Shown here in pieces: positions 47,844-59,393 of a DNA stretch of 64,000 nt; within the stretch, counting starts at the first letter, position 1, and every line of letters begins with the position of its first letter. The stretch spans positions 7,998,001-8,062,000 of the forward strand of contig JAPEIS010000001.1 of NCBI GenBank assembly GCA_029531795.1. Reading direction: 5' to 3'. This stretch comes from Sclerotinia nivalis (lineage: Eukaryota > Ascomycota > Leotiomycetes > Helotiales > Sclerotiniaceae). The notes beneath the pieces were generated by a model. It did not search any database, was not told the origin of the DNA, and worked only from the letters and a program-made list of their open reading frames with translations. A program made the translations under genes and the position numbers.

Positions 47844-48651
47844 ATGGATTACAGATCCGCACTGAGCACGATAGTAGATCTTTCCTTCCGAGAGTATGTA
47901 TCATCGTACTATTTTCTCTAGCTGCGAAAAAGAGGGAGCTTAGAGATCTGATATAATTTTTAGGAGAACGGGAGTCGAAATGGTTGATTTGTATGTGGGT
48001 CCCAAGAAAGCTCATTTTCGGGTACACAAAACAATTTTGTGTGAAAAGATCCCATACTTCAAAAAGTTATTCAAGAGTAACGGATTCATTGAAGGTTCAG
48101 AAAATGTGGCAAATTTCCCTGAAAAAGAAGTTCAATCCTTTGATATTTTGATAGAATGGGTGTGTACTGGAGCGTTAAGTTCATCGCTCTTCGGGGATCC
48201 TACAGTAAAGAATGATCTTTGGTCTACCCCGTGCTTCTTTCGATTGACAGAAAAGTTATGTTTACCTGAAGTCATAGATACGGTCATGGATCTGTGACGA
48301 AAGTATCAAAGAGATAAACATACACTCATGGCAATATCAGATATCCTTCAGGCTTTTAATCAGTTACCCAAAAGATCACCATATCGTCTCTATGCTTTGC
48401 ACTCTTTCATGTTCTTATTCTACTTCACGGGTGATGATTCGCGGAAAATCTGGACTACGGCCGCAATGTTGGATGCAGTAAGGGAGGAATCTGACCTCGG
48501 CCAAGAATTTTTTGATCTTTTGAAAAATCAAGTCAACAACGGTATGCCCAAAGACCCAAGAATCGGGGATGATTGCCTTTACCATTGCCATGAAGCGGGC
48601 GAAGAGTGTCTGGTGAAAGAAAAGAAGGAAGATGGTAATTCAAAAGTCTAA
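47844..48651 (+). pseudogene. BTB/POZ paralogue with in-frame TGA
   Basis: Exon 1 is 47,844-47,893 (50 nt, phase 2, the same length as in the neighbour at 45,759). Exon 2 starts at 47,964. The BTB core is intact: VEMVDLYVGPKKAHFRVHKT, ILCEKIPYFKKLFKSN, FPEKEVQSFDILIEWVCTG. After FRLTEKLCLPEVIDTVMDL a TGA (48,295-48,297) stops the frame. The same frame continues for 117 codons through SPYRLYALHSFMFLFYF to the tail motif C-L-Y-H-C-H-x5-C (48,574-48,609) and stop at 48,651. Without suppression the product would be a BTB domain alone of about 128 residues. The base after TGA is C, but the known CUA readthrough context is absent. Confidence 0.75.
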
Positions 48652-51207
48652 TTTGGATCCTATTTACGCCATGGATATTTCGATTCTGACATATAATAGA
48701 GGATGGATTAGCGCAGATAGTGGGTAGGGAGGGGTTTGGCTTCATGCAACAGATCCGGTGTTACGAGGAGTTGCACAGTACTAACCTCATTTAATTCTAC
48801 TTGCCTTTCGTTGCCCTTTGATATAGTGCCAAACTGAGACTTACGTGCATGAAAAACATTATCTTATTTTGCGTTTTCGATTGTTGATTTCAGAGGTATA
48901 ATGCATTTGGCGAGGTACCCTCACGATCTATTTATTCTCCGCATGCGAAATTAGAATCTCTTTCATTGTTGAAAGGCTTTATGGATAGCAAACTCTCTGC
49001 CGAACTCAAGAGACCCGTGTGCCAGGAGTCTCCCCTGAGATTAAGCGATAATGGCTTACGTAAATCCTGAACGTCTACTTTAAAGAAATTATGTGAAGAC
49101 TAGTGCTCTGTGATAGCTAAAGTATCCTCAAAGAATAGTATTGGTTTTTCTTACGGACGCATTTTTATTTCTTTCCGGTTGCAAGAGATGGTGCTGGTTT
49201 TTTGCCAAGCTAAGATTCGTACCGGTGATTATTTCTTGGCAAACCTAATCAAGTCGTGAATAGGAATTTAAAGATATGTTAATTCTTATATGACATGATA
49301 AGTGGTTTATAAATCATGAGTAACTGTTGTGGCTCTTATATTTGACTATCCCAACAATGGCATTCACCTCTCGGATTTTGTTTTTCAGTGCTTTCAGAGA
49401 ATGTATCCCGTGTATGGATACCATCTTCCGATTTAGCCAGGAAGGTTATTTACAGAGTAGTTTCCTGAGTACATGAAGACTATCCTAGCGAATGAATTCA
49501 TGACACTTAAGTATTGAGAAATTTAACGGTCGTAAGATTCGTTAAATAATATAGGCCAGCATTGCCGCCAAATCACTAACACTCTATCATCACCGTCACC
49601 GTCATCTTACTGTCATTATCGTCAACGACAACATAGACATAACCATACCCCGAGAAGCAGTAACAAACACTACTTAATAATAAAACAACCGAACCATTAA
49701 TTCTAATCTGACATGAGTACCTCCCTCGTCTACGATTGAGAGCTCAATGATTGTAGCCGTAGTAAACTGACATCCAATCCCGCACACAGCCCTAAACTCC
49801 ACCCCGGAGTATTGTAATCTCTTTGATTCCTCAAGATTGCCGGCTTGACCCCGTATTTAAATGGATGTCGAAAGTGATCAAACCGTATTGAGATGGCTAG
49901 AGTGAATTATTATACCAATGACAAACTAGTGCGTGGATTCAATCCACATTTCTGTCTCGAGATTCGTGTGTCAGATTTCGCTCTTTCCAGTAAACCTCAA
50001 AATTCATAAGTGCAGGCTATAAAACTGCACAAAGAACTATGTCTCTGCCCAAGCAAATAACGAACATCATTCAAAAACAAGTAAATGCCTCTTTAGAAAC
50101 GGGATATGTTCTTCGAACATGAAGGAAGAATAAAATCGACGTTCTGCCGTATGTGCCCTGACAGAATCGCCATCTGGCAGACTTTTATCACCTCTTCAGA
50201 TGTAATTATTATGCTAAAGTAGACAGTAATCAATGTAACGATGGCCGTGGTGATGATGATAATAACAATAATATATGCGACAGCTATACATGAAACCATT
50301 AATCAGCACAACTCCCCAATTTACTCTACTGTACCAAGGTGAAAGTGGGCAATGCAGAGCTTTATCCATCATTAAATTGTAATGAAGTTAATTTGGTTTC
50401 TTTTTATGAATGACCGAACTGGAAAATTATCAAACTATCTTACAAGCAATAAAAATCAACGCCCGTTTCCTAAATGACATCTGATCTCGATGATCTGGTA
50501 GTAACAATTACAAAACGAATACAAAAATTTGAAGGAATATCAATAATCAAGAATAAATCATGATAGTAAAAATAGCAATATCAAAAGTTTGATAGAGATG
50601 GAAGAATAATGAAAACAACCAGAAGATGATTTGATCATCAACTAGTATATCGTACCCAATGTCGCTCTAAGACTATTTTGGGTTGAAGGAATTTGGTAAA
50701 GGAATCCTTACATAAGGACAATCATATTGGGTTTTATAGTAAGGCAGGGGGGATGCGGGGTTCTTGGGAGCTTCTATAGAGAGATGCTATCGAGAAGTTT
50801 GGGTGCTGGGGCAATTTGCTGAAAAGATGGCTTCGTGAGCAGTTTAATCAAGAAGTAGATATTCATCCATATCATTATACAACATTTGTAGTGAACTCAA
50901 TGTCTGCTATCCTGGGAGTTTTAATAGAAGCAGTGATTGATTTCAAGAATGAAGAAACCGTTATTGGGAACTCTGGTCTGTTGAATGAAAACACAGCTAC
51001 GAAGAATGCATCATGATTGGAAACATTGTAATACCATAGCTATATTCTATGCTAATCTACCTGCGCAAAATTTTGTTGCACCGTCTTCACGGATGTAGGG
51101 AATCAAGCTGTACCACCAGCAATCAGGAGATATGCAGCGATTGAGTATCTCCAGGGGCATGTAAAAGATCGGCCTGACATCTAGTAGGCACCACTCGTCT
51201 CGTAATC
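48652..51207. other. Long intergenic stretch in BTB cluster
   Basis: About 2.5 kb with no supported gene. It has only small frames (for example 50,093-50,299 and 50,816-51,016) and ATC/GTC-type low-complexity sequence near 49,585-49,625 and 50,250-50,275. Confidence 0.45.
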
Positions 51208-52095
51208 CTAAGGTAAAATCTTAGGCTTTTGGGTGCAAGGCTCGTCCTTTCCATGGCAGTGAAAATCGCATTTTGGTAGCTTGGTTGGATCTTTGGCGGC
51301 AATACCGACAGGATTCGATCTCAACAAGTTCAGAAAGTCTATTGCAAAATCCGGGTGGGATTTCATAACCATTGCCACTCCGTCTGTGGTCCAAGTAGCC
51401 TCAATTCTCTCTGAGCGAAGGGTAGAAAAGACATAATACATGCTGTGACACATGAATTTTCGAAGAGGTGAACCCATTGGTGTGAGCTCGTACACCTTCT
51501 CAACCCACTCGGTTTTCGGGATCCTGCCCGACTTCGCAAGTCCCTCAAAGTAAATATCAGAGCTTTTATCCATAAGTTCAACCAAACAGAGCTTATCTGC
51601 AAGAAAATACAGAAGTAACGGGTTCCAGTTAAATCCAGACTCCCCGCCTCCGTCCACGCAATTGAAGGTTGGCAATGTACCAAGATATACCCAACCATAG
51701 AAAAGATCGAAACTCTGTGGAGAATCTTCTGGAAAGAATACTTTGCCCTCAAGAGCCTCGACGAAGCCACTTGAAAACATCTTCTGGAAATATGGAACCT
51801 TGTCACAAAGTATACCTCGATGGATTCGGAAAAGTTTCTTCTCTGGACCCACATAAATATCGACCGTTTCCGTTCCCGTTATCCTTACAAATTGTTAGAA
51901 AGGTACCATTTGAATTTGAGAAGAAACAATAACTTACTCGATAAAGTCAGGAGTTTCTCCTCGGGACCGCTTCAAGGAGACGGCATCAGCTCTTTTCTGT
52001 TCTGCTATATCCCGATTTCTTTTCGCTTCTGCTAGGGCACCCCTTTCGTCCCCAATACTTACACAACTTTCTGCATTTTCACCTTCTGCAATCAT
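51208..52095 (-). CDS. BTB/POZ domain protein with CxxHxHx5C tail
   Basis: Minus-strand exons 52,095-51,938 and 51,883-51,208 (277 residues); the intron is GTAAGT...TTTGTAAG, phase 2. An Ala/Glu/Lys-rich leader (GALAEAKRNRDIAEQKRADA) precedes the junction PDFIEITGTETVDIYVGP. The BTB core includes KLFRIHRGILCDKVPYFQKM, FPEDSPQSFDLFYGWVYLG and LLYFLADKLCLVELMDKSSD. The tail reads C-D-F-H-C-H-x5-C (51,235-51,270). The coding frame stays open upstream of the chosen ATG to about 52,235 without another Met, so a further upstream exon may add residues. It is the only member of the cluster on the minus strand. Confidence 0.83.
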
Positions 52096-53134
52096 TTGCC
52101 TTTCAACCGCAGTGTCCTTTTGATTTTCTGTCTTGATCAGAGCTGTGGAGTCTGCTGCCGCTTTTTCTTGCTTTCCTCCAGCCGTAGCCAGATTGCTATG
52201 CTTAACAGTATGTGTTGATATGGCAAGTGAACTAAATCGTTCTCAGTCGATAAAAGTATTGATCTTTAATTGGGTTGAAAATCCTGAATGATCGAAATAC
52301 TCCGCGCGATGTAATGCTTTGAAGGTATGTTGGTGCAGAGTTCAGAACCATATATGATTGTTCAAGGTGGGTAGCTTATATATATGATCAATGTATGAAG
52401 AATAAAATTATGAGAAAGCTATGCTACTGAAGAAGTGTAGTGCTACCGTATAAACTAGCACTGTTGTGGGGCTAGTATGGCTAGCACGTGTTTCTAGCAA
52501 AATAATGAAATTTATTTCAGAATGAATCGACGACGTAATTCCCAGGATTCGAAAGGTAATCGGTATTAGGCAGGCTAGCAGGGATGCTAGAAATGCCATG
52601 ATGTGGTGCCGGGGCGGGCGTCCGATACCATGAGTAATTCACTACAAATAATTGATGACAAACCTCCATCAGTTCCGAATACCTCTTCGGTGTCGTGTAG
52701 CTGCGATATCCTGGCTTTTGGCAAAAGCTCGCTAAGGTTTCATGTACTGAGCTGCAATTGTCGTGCTTGATGTCCAAATGCTTGACTATCTGAGGAAGCG
52801 CGGTTGTCCGACTGATTTCATAACGATCAATCTCACTGGAACGCTCTGATGGTTAGTAAAGCCGGGGGTCACCCTCTTATCTTCCAGTCATAATAGCGTT
52901 GGTATAAGTAATTGCGCTCAGGGAATCTGAACAATTCACTGTACTGACAACCAATTTCGACGGTGACATGATGGAACATTCCATTCCAGCCAAACAAAAA
53001 GAAAAATGTCGGCTAAAATTGAGAAGTACGCTTGTGAGTATTCGGTTTCGCAATTGCTGTGTTGACCATCTCGTTAGTTCTGTTTCCTTAACTCAAAGCA
53101 ACCACCAACCCTTTCTCAAAACATCAAGAACAAG
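52096..53134. other. Divergent intergenic region between two BTB genes
   Basis: About 1 kb between start codons of the minus-strand and plus-strand BTB genes. The minus-strand frame remains open to about 52,235. Beyond that I see no gene; an 86-codon frame at 52,517-52,777 has no recognisable family. Confidence 0.45.
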
Positions 53135-54032
53135 ATGGCCTGGATGCGGATTTTCAAAAGAAAGCAGAAGTTACCTAAAGTCGGGGAGGCTCCTGCAATT
53201 CAAGTTAGTATCGCAAAGGCATCCGCAGCGAAGAAAGACAGCAAAACGGTATCTGAAGTTGAACAGTTAGTAGACGCCATTCCATCTTGTGTAAACTTCT
53301 AATTCTCATAACACCAAAGATTTGCAGGAGCAACCATGGTCGACATCCATGTCGGAACAGATGAAAACTCAGCTCACTTCAAGCTTCATAAGTCAATTCT
53401 CTGCACGAAGGTGCCATACTTTGAAAAGATGTTCAATAGAAGGTTCTTGGAAGGCACGACGAATTCTGCAACCCTACCCGAAGATGATCCGGAACTATTC
53501 AATATACTCGTTTCCGTAAGTTAAATTCTCTCAAATTGGTACTGAGCCAGACCCGTTCCTTCTCACTTCTGGAACAAATCTCTGCATTAGCCATGGTATT
53601 GCTGGTACATCATGCCATCAATAGAACGGAATTTGTGTTCTTTATTTCATCAATTTGATTTAACATACTGACAGCTTCCACATGTAGTGGATCTACTCAG
53701 GCCAGATACCTGCCTTACATAACCGTCCCGAAGACGACTTAGAGTGGTTGGCTTGGGATTTTTACGTCCTGGCTGACGAGTTCTATCTTCCAGACCTAAT
53801 GGACCAAACATTGGATGTATGCCTTATCTCCATGAGCAAGGGTAATTGGATGCCTAGGGTAGGCGTTTTGCAACGCATGCATGATTGCTCTATCCGCAAA
53901 TCCAGTGGCATGTTCCGACTCGTAGCCGCTTTCGTATGCTACATCTTGTGCACATATCGAGCTACGAAGGATGAAGAGGACTGGCCGACGCGGGAACTAC
54001 ACACGATTCTTGGTAACAATGAAGATCTTTAG
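53135..54032 (+). CDS. BTB/POZ domain protein, C-terminally truncated by frameshift
   Basis: Exons 53,135-53,265, 53,320-53,515 and 53,688-54,032 (223 residues). Intron 1 is phase 2 at the same place as in the paralogues. A second, phase-0 intron splits the BTB core between NILVS and WIYSG and is unique to this copy. The leader is basic (MAWMRIFKRKQKLPKVGEAP). The core reads ATMVDIHVGTDENSAHFKLH, ILCTKVPYFEKMFNRRFLEG and FYVLADEFYLPDLMDQTLDV. It ends at LGNNEDL, before the family tail. The tail itself survives out of frame just downstream. The protein as read therefore lacks the CxxHxHx5C region. Confidence 0.75.
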
Positions 54033-54157
54033 ACTCCAGGTTTGCGAGACACTCAGCACACCCTAGGGGAACATTGTTCATTGATCCTATTGTGGGTCCA
54101 TCCTGCGACTTTCACGAGCACGCAATGACGGATCCTTGTCCTCAAGCGATGAAGTAG
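54033..54157 (+). pseudogene. Out-of-frame BTB family tail
   Basis: In the +2 frame relative to the preceding exon the sequence reads FIDPIVGPSCDFHEHAMTDP and ends CPQAMK at a TAG (54,155-54,157). It contains the motif C-D-F-H-E-H-x5-C (54,104-54,139) seen at the end of the other cluster members. That frame is open back to about 54,023. A small indel near 54,010-54,030 or a sequencing error would explain it. Confidence 0.65.
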
Positions 54158-55103
54158 GGAAGTTGCAGGGTTCAAGAGAGTGATAAGATAAGATGCACGC
54201 GATTGTGTTTGAAGGAAAGAGATTCAATATACTCTGGAAAAGTGAGATATCATTTTCCGGTGGTAATGGATAGTAGAGAACGCAAGCGTAACTTGAGATC
54301 CCATGGATATTCGAGATCCTTTGAATAGTAGCCCACAATTCCTGTCTGCTCTTTGTTCTTATGTGCAGTAATTCTCGTGAATATGTCGCAACGAGAAACT
54401 GTTCCCCGGAATTGAAGTGTGGAAAACTTCTCTTACGAGATGTTGGAATTAAATGCAAGCTCAGACCAGCCAAGCCGGAGAATGTTCTACACGTGATCGT
54501 AGATTATCCTACGGCGGGGTTCATCTCCCATCACTTTTAAAATACACTCACTGCATTATCCAATTGAAAAGAATACTCGAGGACCTTTCATTCACATCCT
54601 TCCCAAGAAAAACCAGCATACCAAATACCAAATACCAAATCCCAAATCCACATGTATAGTCATCCAACATGTATAGTCATCCAACATAACCGTAAGTTAG
54701 TTCCGACATCCGCTCTACCCTCCAATGACGTAACCAACAAGCTACCCTGTGAATCCGGACCAGAAAAGCTTATCAAGGAACATCGGCACCACCATCACCA
54801 CCATCACCACCATATTGACGTCCTACTACCAAAAAGAAGAAGAAAAATAAAGAACCACTAATTTATGTGATCGTTCCAAGTTTTTTTTTTGGCTTCTATT
54901 GTGTTTAAAAAATTGCTCTCTTCTCTTCTCTTCTCTTCTCATTCTCGTTCTACTTTCTAATCATAAATAATACACACGTTTTCTACCATTGTGAGGTTAT
55001 CCAGAAGTTCAACGGAGGGCAGTTACGATAAGGAATTCCAATATCCAGACATCAACAAATATTAACCAATTCCCCTCAAAACAATCAATTGACCTACCTC
55101 AAC
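54158..55103. promoter_or_regulatory. Upstream region of phosphate carrier with simple repeats
   Basis: Contains AAATACCAAATACCAAATCC repeats (54,620-54,645) and an 18-bp tandem duplication (CATGTATAGTCATCCAA, 54,650-54,685). It also has a CACCAC/CACCAT triplet run (54,786-54,814) and a TTCTC polypyrimidine tract (54,911-54,942). Pyrimidine tracts shortly upstream of the start are common in strongly expressed filamentous-fungal genes. No gene is supported. Confidence 0.5.
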
Positions 55104-56187
55104 ATGCCTTCCCTCGAAAATGCACTGCCGCAACCTAAGATCGAGCTCTACAGCGGAAAATACTTTGCAGCTTGTGGTCTTGGTGGTATAATAGGTATGT
55201 TCCACCTTACCCTCCTCCTGCCATCCCGCGCCTCAATTGCACAACCACCCCAAGGAAATCTACTAACAACCCACCCCTCAGCCTGCGGCCCAACCCACAC
55301 AGCCGTAACCCCTCTCGACCTCGTAAAATGCCGACGCCAAGTCGACTCCAAACTCTACACCTCCAACTTATCGGCCTGGTCTAAAATCTACCGCGCCGAA
55401 GGTCTTCGTGGAGTGTTCTTCGGTTGGTCCCCCACATTCGTTGGATATTGTTTCCAAGGAGGTGGAAAATACGGATTCTACGAAGTATTTAAATATGTAT
55501 ACGGAGAGAGATTATTCCCAAACGCGAATAAAACGGCCATTTTCTTGGGTGCTAGTGCTAGTGCGGAGTTTTTGGCTGATATGGCACTTTGTCCTTTTGA
55601 GGCTATTAAAGTGAGGATGCAAACGACTTTACCGCCTTTTGCAAATAGTTTGAGGGAGGGTATGGGAAAGGTTATTAAGGAGGAGGGATATGGAGGGTGA
55701 GTTTTCCATTTCCTCAACAAATTTTCTTGTGGCTGGGAAAGGATGTAATGCTAACAGAACACTAAATAGGCTCTACAAAGGTCTCTACCCTCTCTGGGGC
55801 CGTCAAATCCCCTATACCATGGTAAAATTTGCCACCTTTGAAACCACCGTCAACAAAATCTATTCATACCTCTCCAAACCCAAAGACTCCTACTCCGCAC
55901 TCCAACAAACCGGAGTTTCTTTCCTCGGAGGTTATATCGCCGGTATTGGCTGCGCCGTAATTTCTCACCCGGCAGATGTGATGGTATCAAAACTTAATAG
56001 TGATAGAAAAGCAGGAGAAGGAGCTGGAAAAGCCATGACGAGAATTTATGGAAATATTGGGTTTCAGGGACTCTGGAATGGTTTGCCGGTTAGGATTGTG
56101 ATGATTGGTACTTTAACGGCGTTTCAGTGGTTGATTTATGATAGTTTTAAGGTGGCGTTGGGATTGCCTACTACGGGGGGTCATTAG
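55104..56187 (+). CDS. MIR1: Mitochondrial phosphate carrier
   Basis: Exons 55,104-55,194, 55,282-55,696 and 55,770-56,187 (307 residues). It has three mitochondrial-carrier repeats, each with the signature after the odd-numbered helix: [22 protein letters not shown] and [10 protein letters not shown]. The phosphate-carrier subfamily is shown by [60 protein letters not shown] and [18 protein letters not shown]. It imports phosphate with protons across the inner mitochondrial membrane for ATP synthesis. The short N terminus ([20 protein letters not shown]) has no long cleaved presequence, as in yeast Mir1. Length matches the family (about 310). Confidence 0.96.
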
Positions 56188-59100
56188 AATAGATAGATGG
56201 TGTTAAATGATAAAGGCTTGGGAAGGGAAGGTATGGGAAGATAGGGGTAAAAGGTATGGAGATTTGGAGTCGGTGAAATCAATGGATTGACTTTGGAGGT
56301 TACGGAGTATTAATTATATGAATTTAGATACATTTACATACACATCTGGGATCTTAGGTATGGTGAATAGTGCATAGTGCATAACATTGGAGTGATGGGT
56401 GTGTAGCTGCATGCTATTCTTCGTCACAAATAATGCACACGCATGAAGCAAATTTCCATATGCTGTACTTCCATTTCACAGAGTCATGGGCTCGTGCTAC
56501 TAATGCAATATACTATCACATCATGTGGTTTATGTACTCATTTCCATCCTTACTCTGGATAGTTTTATTGTCCGAACATCGTGCTAGGAGCTGCGTTCGA
56601 AGATAGTATTATAGTATTAGGCAGGGATAGATGAGATTAGATTAGGCTAGGTGGAATTTGGTGGATGTGTAGATGTAAGGAGTTAGAAACGTTGGAATAT
56701 TTGGAATATGATGATGAGACTCAGAGGAGTGGCGGGGTTGTTGGTTTGTGGAAGGTTCAATGAGTTTGTGAGTTTGACTTAGTGCCTTTTAATATGACGG
56801 GAGTTTTCAAAAGCAAGGCCAAAACTGCATCGAAGAGGGATCGAAATACTCGGCAAGTAGATCATATATGTATGCACTGGATTACGTGCTATTCGCCTTT
56901 CGATTTTAGATGACACCATGACGCTAGGTTCTCCATATTTCGGCTTTCAATGACCCATGACAATGCATTATCACATACAATGGAATCGAAAAGGCAAGCC
57001 GTTCCCCATGTGCGAGTCTTGCATATCATCTAGCTGGATAGTGAAAGACTTTTCCGTGGAAGAACCAGGATAAAACACACCACAATTTCCAGGGAACTGG
57101 TTGATGAGTTGTTGGATGGAAAGAGTAGAGGAGTTTTCCGGATGGGGTATGATGAATAGGATTACATCTTCTGGTTGTATAGCGGGTTTTTTTTTTCAGT
57201 TCTTTCAACGTTCCCGCGGTTTCCAAAAAAGTTTCATGAAAATATCTAAATACTATACTTGCCCGAGTGTGGTTGACAACACATTGAGATTGCCCTTGAA
57301 AGGGCAAAGCTAAGCGAATAATCGTACTAAGTGTTTGGGTTTTGGCATTGCTCCACTTCCTAAGATGCTTAGAATCCGTAATACAAACTCTTCCTCGTGT
57401 TTACTGGGTTGCACCTCGCACGCTCTTTTTCTGTGGAATCAATCAAAGAACCTGCTGCTTCGATCAGTTCGTGAAGATGAAAGTCACTGATGGTCGCTCG
57501 GACGTGACCCCACGCTTTTGGCCTTCGGCGACGAAAGGCCGGCCGCTGCTGTTGCCAGTTTATCAAAATGGTCCTTTCTATCATTCCGTCAGCTATTTCA
57601 GTTAAACTGAGATTCAACTCTTCTGTATCTGCCTTTGAACCTGTTTGGATGAGCTGAAATAGGACAGATGTGACAAGCGATATGACTTGTATATCCATCC
57701 ATCAACAATTCATGAGACAGCGACATAGCGAATCTTCATTGTGCGACCACAGTATTTGAATTTGTCGCCGGGATACTAAATTGCTTCTGATCCTTGACTT
57801 TTCCATCTATTCCGATTGATACTCCCAGAGAAGACGATGGGTCTCTAGGAACTACTAAAAGTAATGTGAACTCCTTTAATAAGCTTTCCGGAGCAGGTGA
57901 CTACAAGCTTGGTCGCGCTAGTTGTCAAAAGCACTTATTGTGAAGTTGCTACTCAGATGCGAGACCTTTATCAACGAGACAACGATCTTGAAAGATTCTT
58001 TGAAACCTCCAAAGACAAAGAAACCCATGCTTCAGCTAAGTGAATCTGTGTGTTCTTAGTTTCAGATGTGGAGTCATTCACATCGGAGACATCGATTTAT
58101 CATCAAAAAACGGTTCGTATCCAAGTACACTTCCACATCCATCTTTTTCAACTAATACTACTTGAGATTTATCTTCTTCGTTCTAGCCACATGCTCAACT
58201 CTGGACACGATCTCCCTCACAACGATCATCTTCAGACTATTGAACAAAGGCTCCAGTATGATCGGCTGATGAACCCTGAGATTGTGATAGCATAGGTACA
58301 GAACTTTTTACACCTGGCACAACAGAAAGTACGTATGCAATCGGTCAAACACACCGAATTATACAGATAAACAACCAAATTTTGAAATCGAAGCAACGCA
58401 AGACAATAACTCCCCAGTCTCGCAACCTCTGATCGGCGCCATGCTTCGTACATGGGTTAAAACCATATTGTAAATCATATATATCACATTTAAAAGGGTT
58501 CAGATAGATTGCAAGTCCACAAAAAGAAAGATGAGCAGAGTTTTGAAATAAAGGACAAGACTGATTGAGCGTATACTAAGCGTAGTTTTCCGAATACCCA
58601 CACTAAAGCTATGGATAACTCACTACAATATATCTTGGAATTCATCTCAACATGATTCTATTTATTGACAAGTATATTTCACCATTTCTCATATTCCAGC
58701 CTGAATAGACAAATTGATTGTGGAGATGTGAATATGATAGACGAAATAAATAAGAATATAAAATAAAACCACCAAATGAAATAATAAAAAAACAAGATGA
58801 ATGAAATAACACATGCATTGGGTGAAGTGAAGGGATTTATTGAGCTAGGTAAATAGTGAGTTGACATGACATAAGGTGCGATGGAAATTAGTAAGGGGAG
58901 TTTATGATCAGATTAGAACTAGGAAACCAATTCTCATGGAGATATGAGGCTGGGCCTTGAGATCGGATGGAGAAAATGTGCGGTACCTTTTTACTTTCTT
59001 ATGATTGTGCTGCAAGAAGAGACCAGATGATATAAGTTTAAAGGATTTTGAATGTTAAAAGCCCGAATTGATCTGCTGAATGTGAGAGTTGAAGGTGATG

Positions 59101-59393
59101 AGATGAAATGCGATGAGATGGAGTAGAATTCAGGGGGAGAGAATACTATCTCGAGATGTATATCAAAACACATACCATACATCATTTCGAGACGAGAGAA
59201 TAAAAAGTAAAAAAAGTTGAGATTGTAAAGGATAGCTAAGCTATCTACTAAGATATCATTTCATGTCATAATCCATTTCCGTCCATCCGTCCGTTCCTTT
59301 CCCAATTCCTATCAGAAGCTATCTATCTAGCCAACAAGCCATTGTATTCTATGCTTTGCATGATACATTCTTTCATTCCAACTCCAAAACGCC
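56188..59393. other. Long intergenic region, no supported gene
   Basis: About 3.2 kb. A 109-codon minus-strand frame at 57,369-57,698 (reading TEELNLSLTEIADGMIER and HELIEAAGSLIDSTEKERAR) looks somewhat protein-like. It has no domain I know and no clear partner exon. Other frames overlap on both strands. ATAGTGCATAGTGCATAA repeats occur at 56,367-56,385. I call nothing here. Confidence 0.45.

Noticed and set aside
48292..48300. Programmed stop-codon readthrough at the BTB TGA
   Set aside because: The following codon is CGA, not the CUA of known fungal readthrough sites, so I prefer a nonsense mutation.
57369..57698. 109-codon minus-strand frame
   Set aside because: Slightly protein-like composition but no domain, no conserved neighbours and no clear exon partners; too weak to call.
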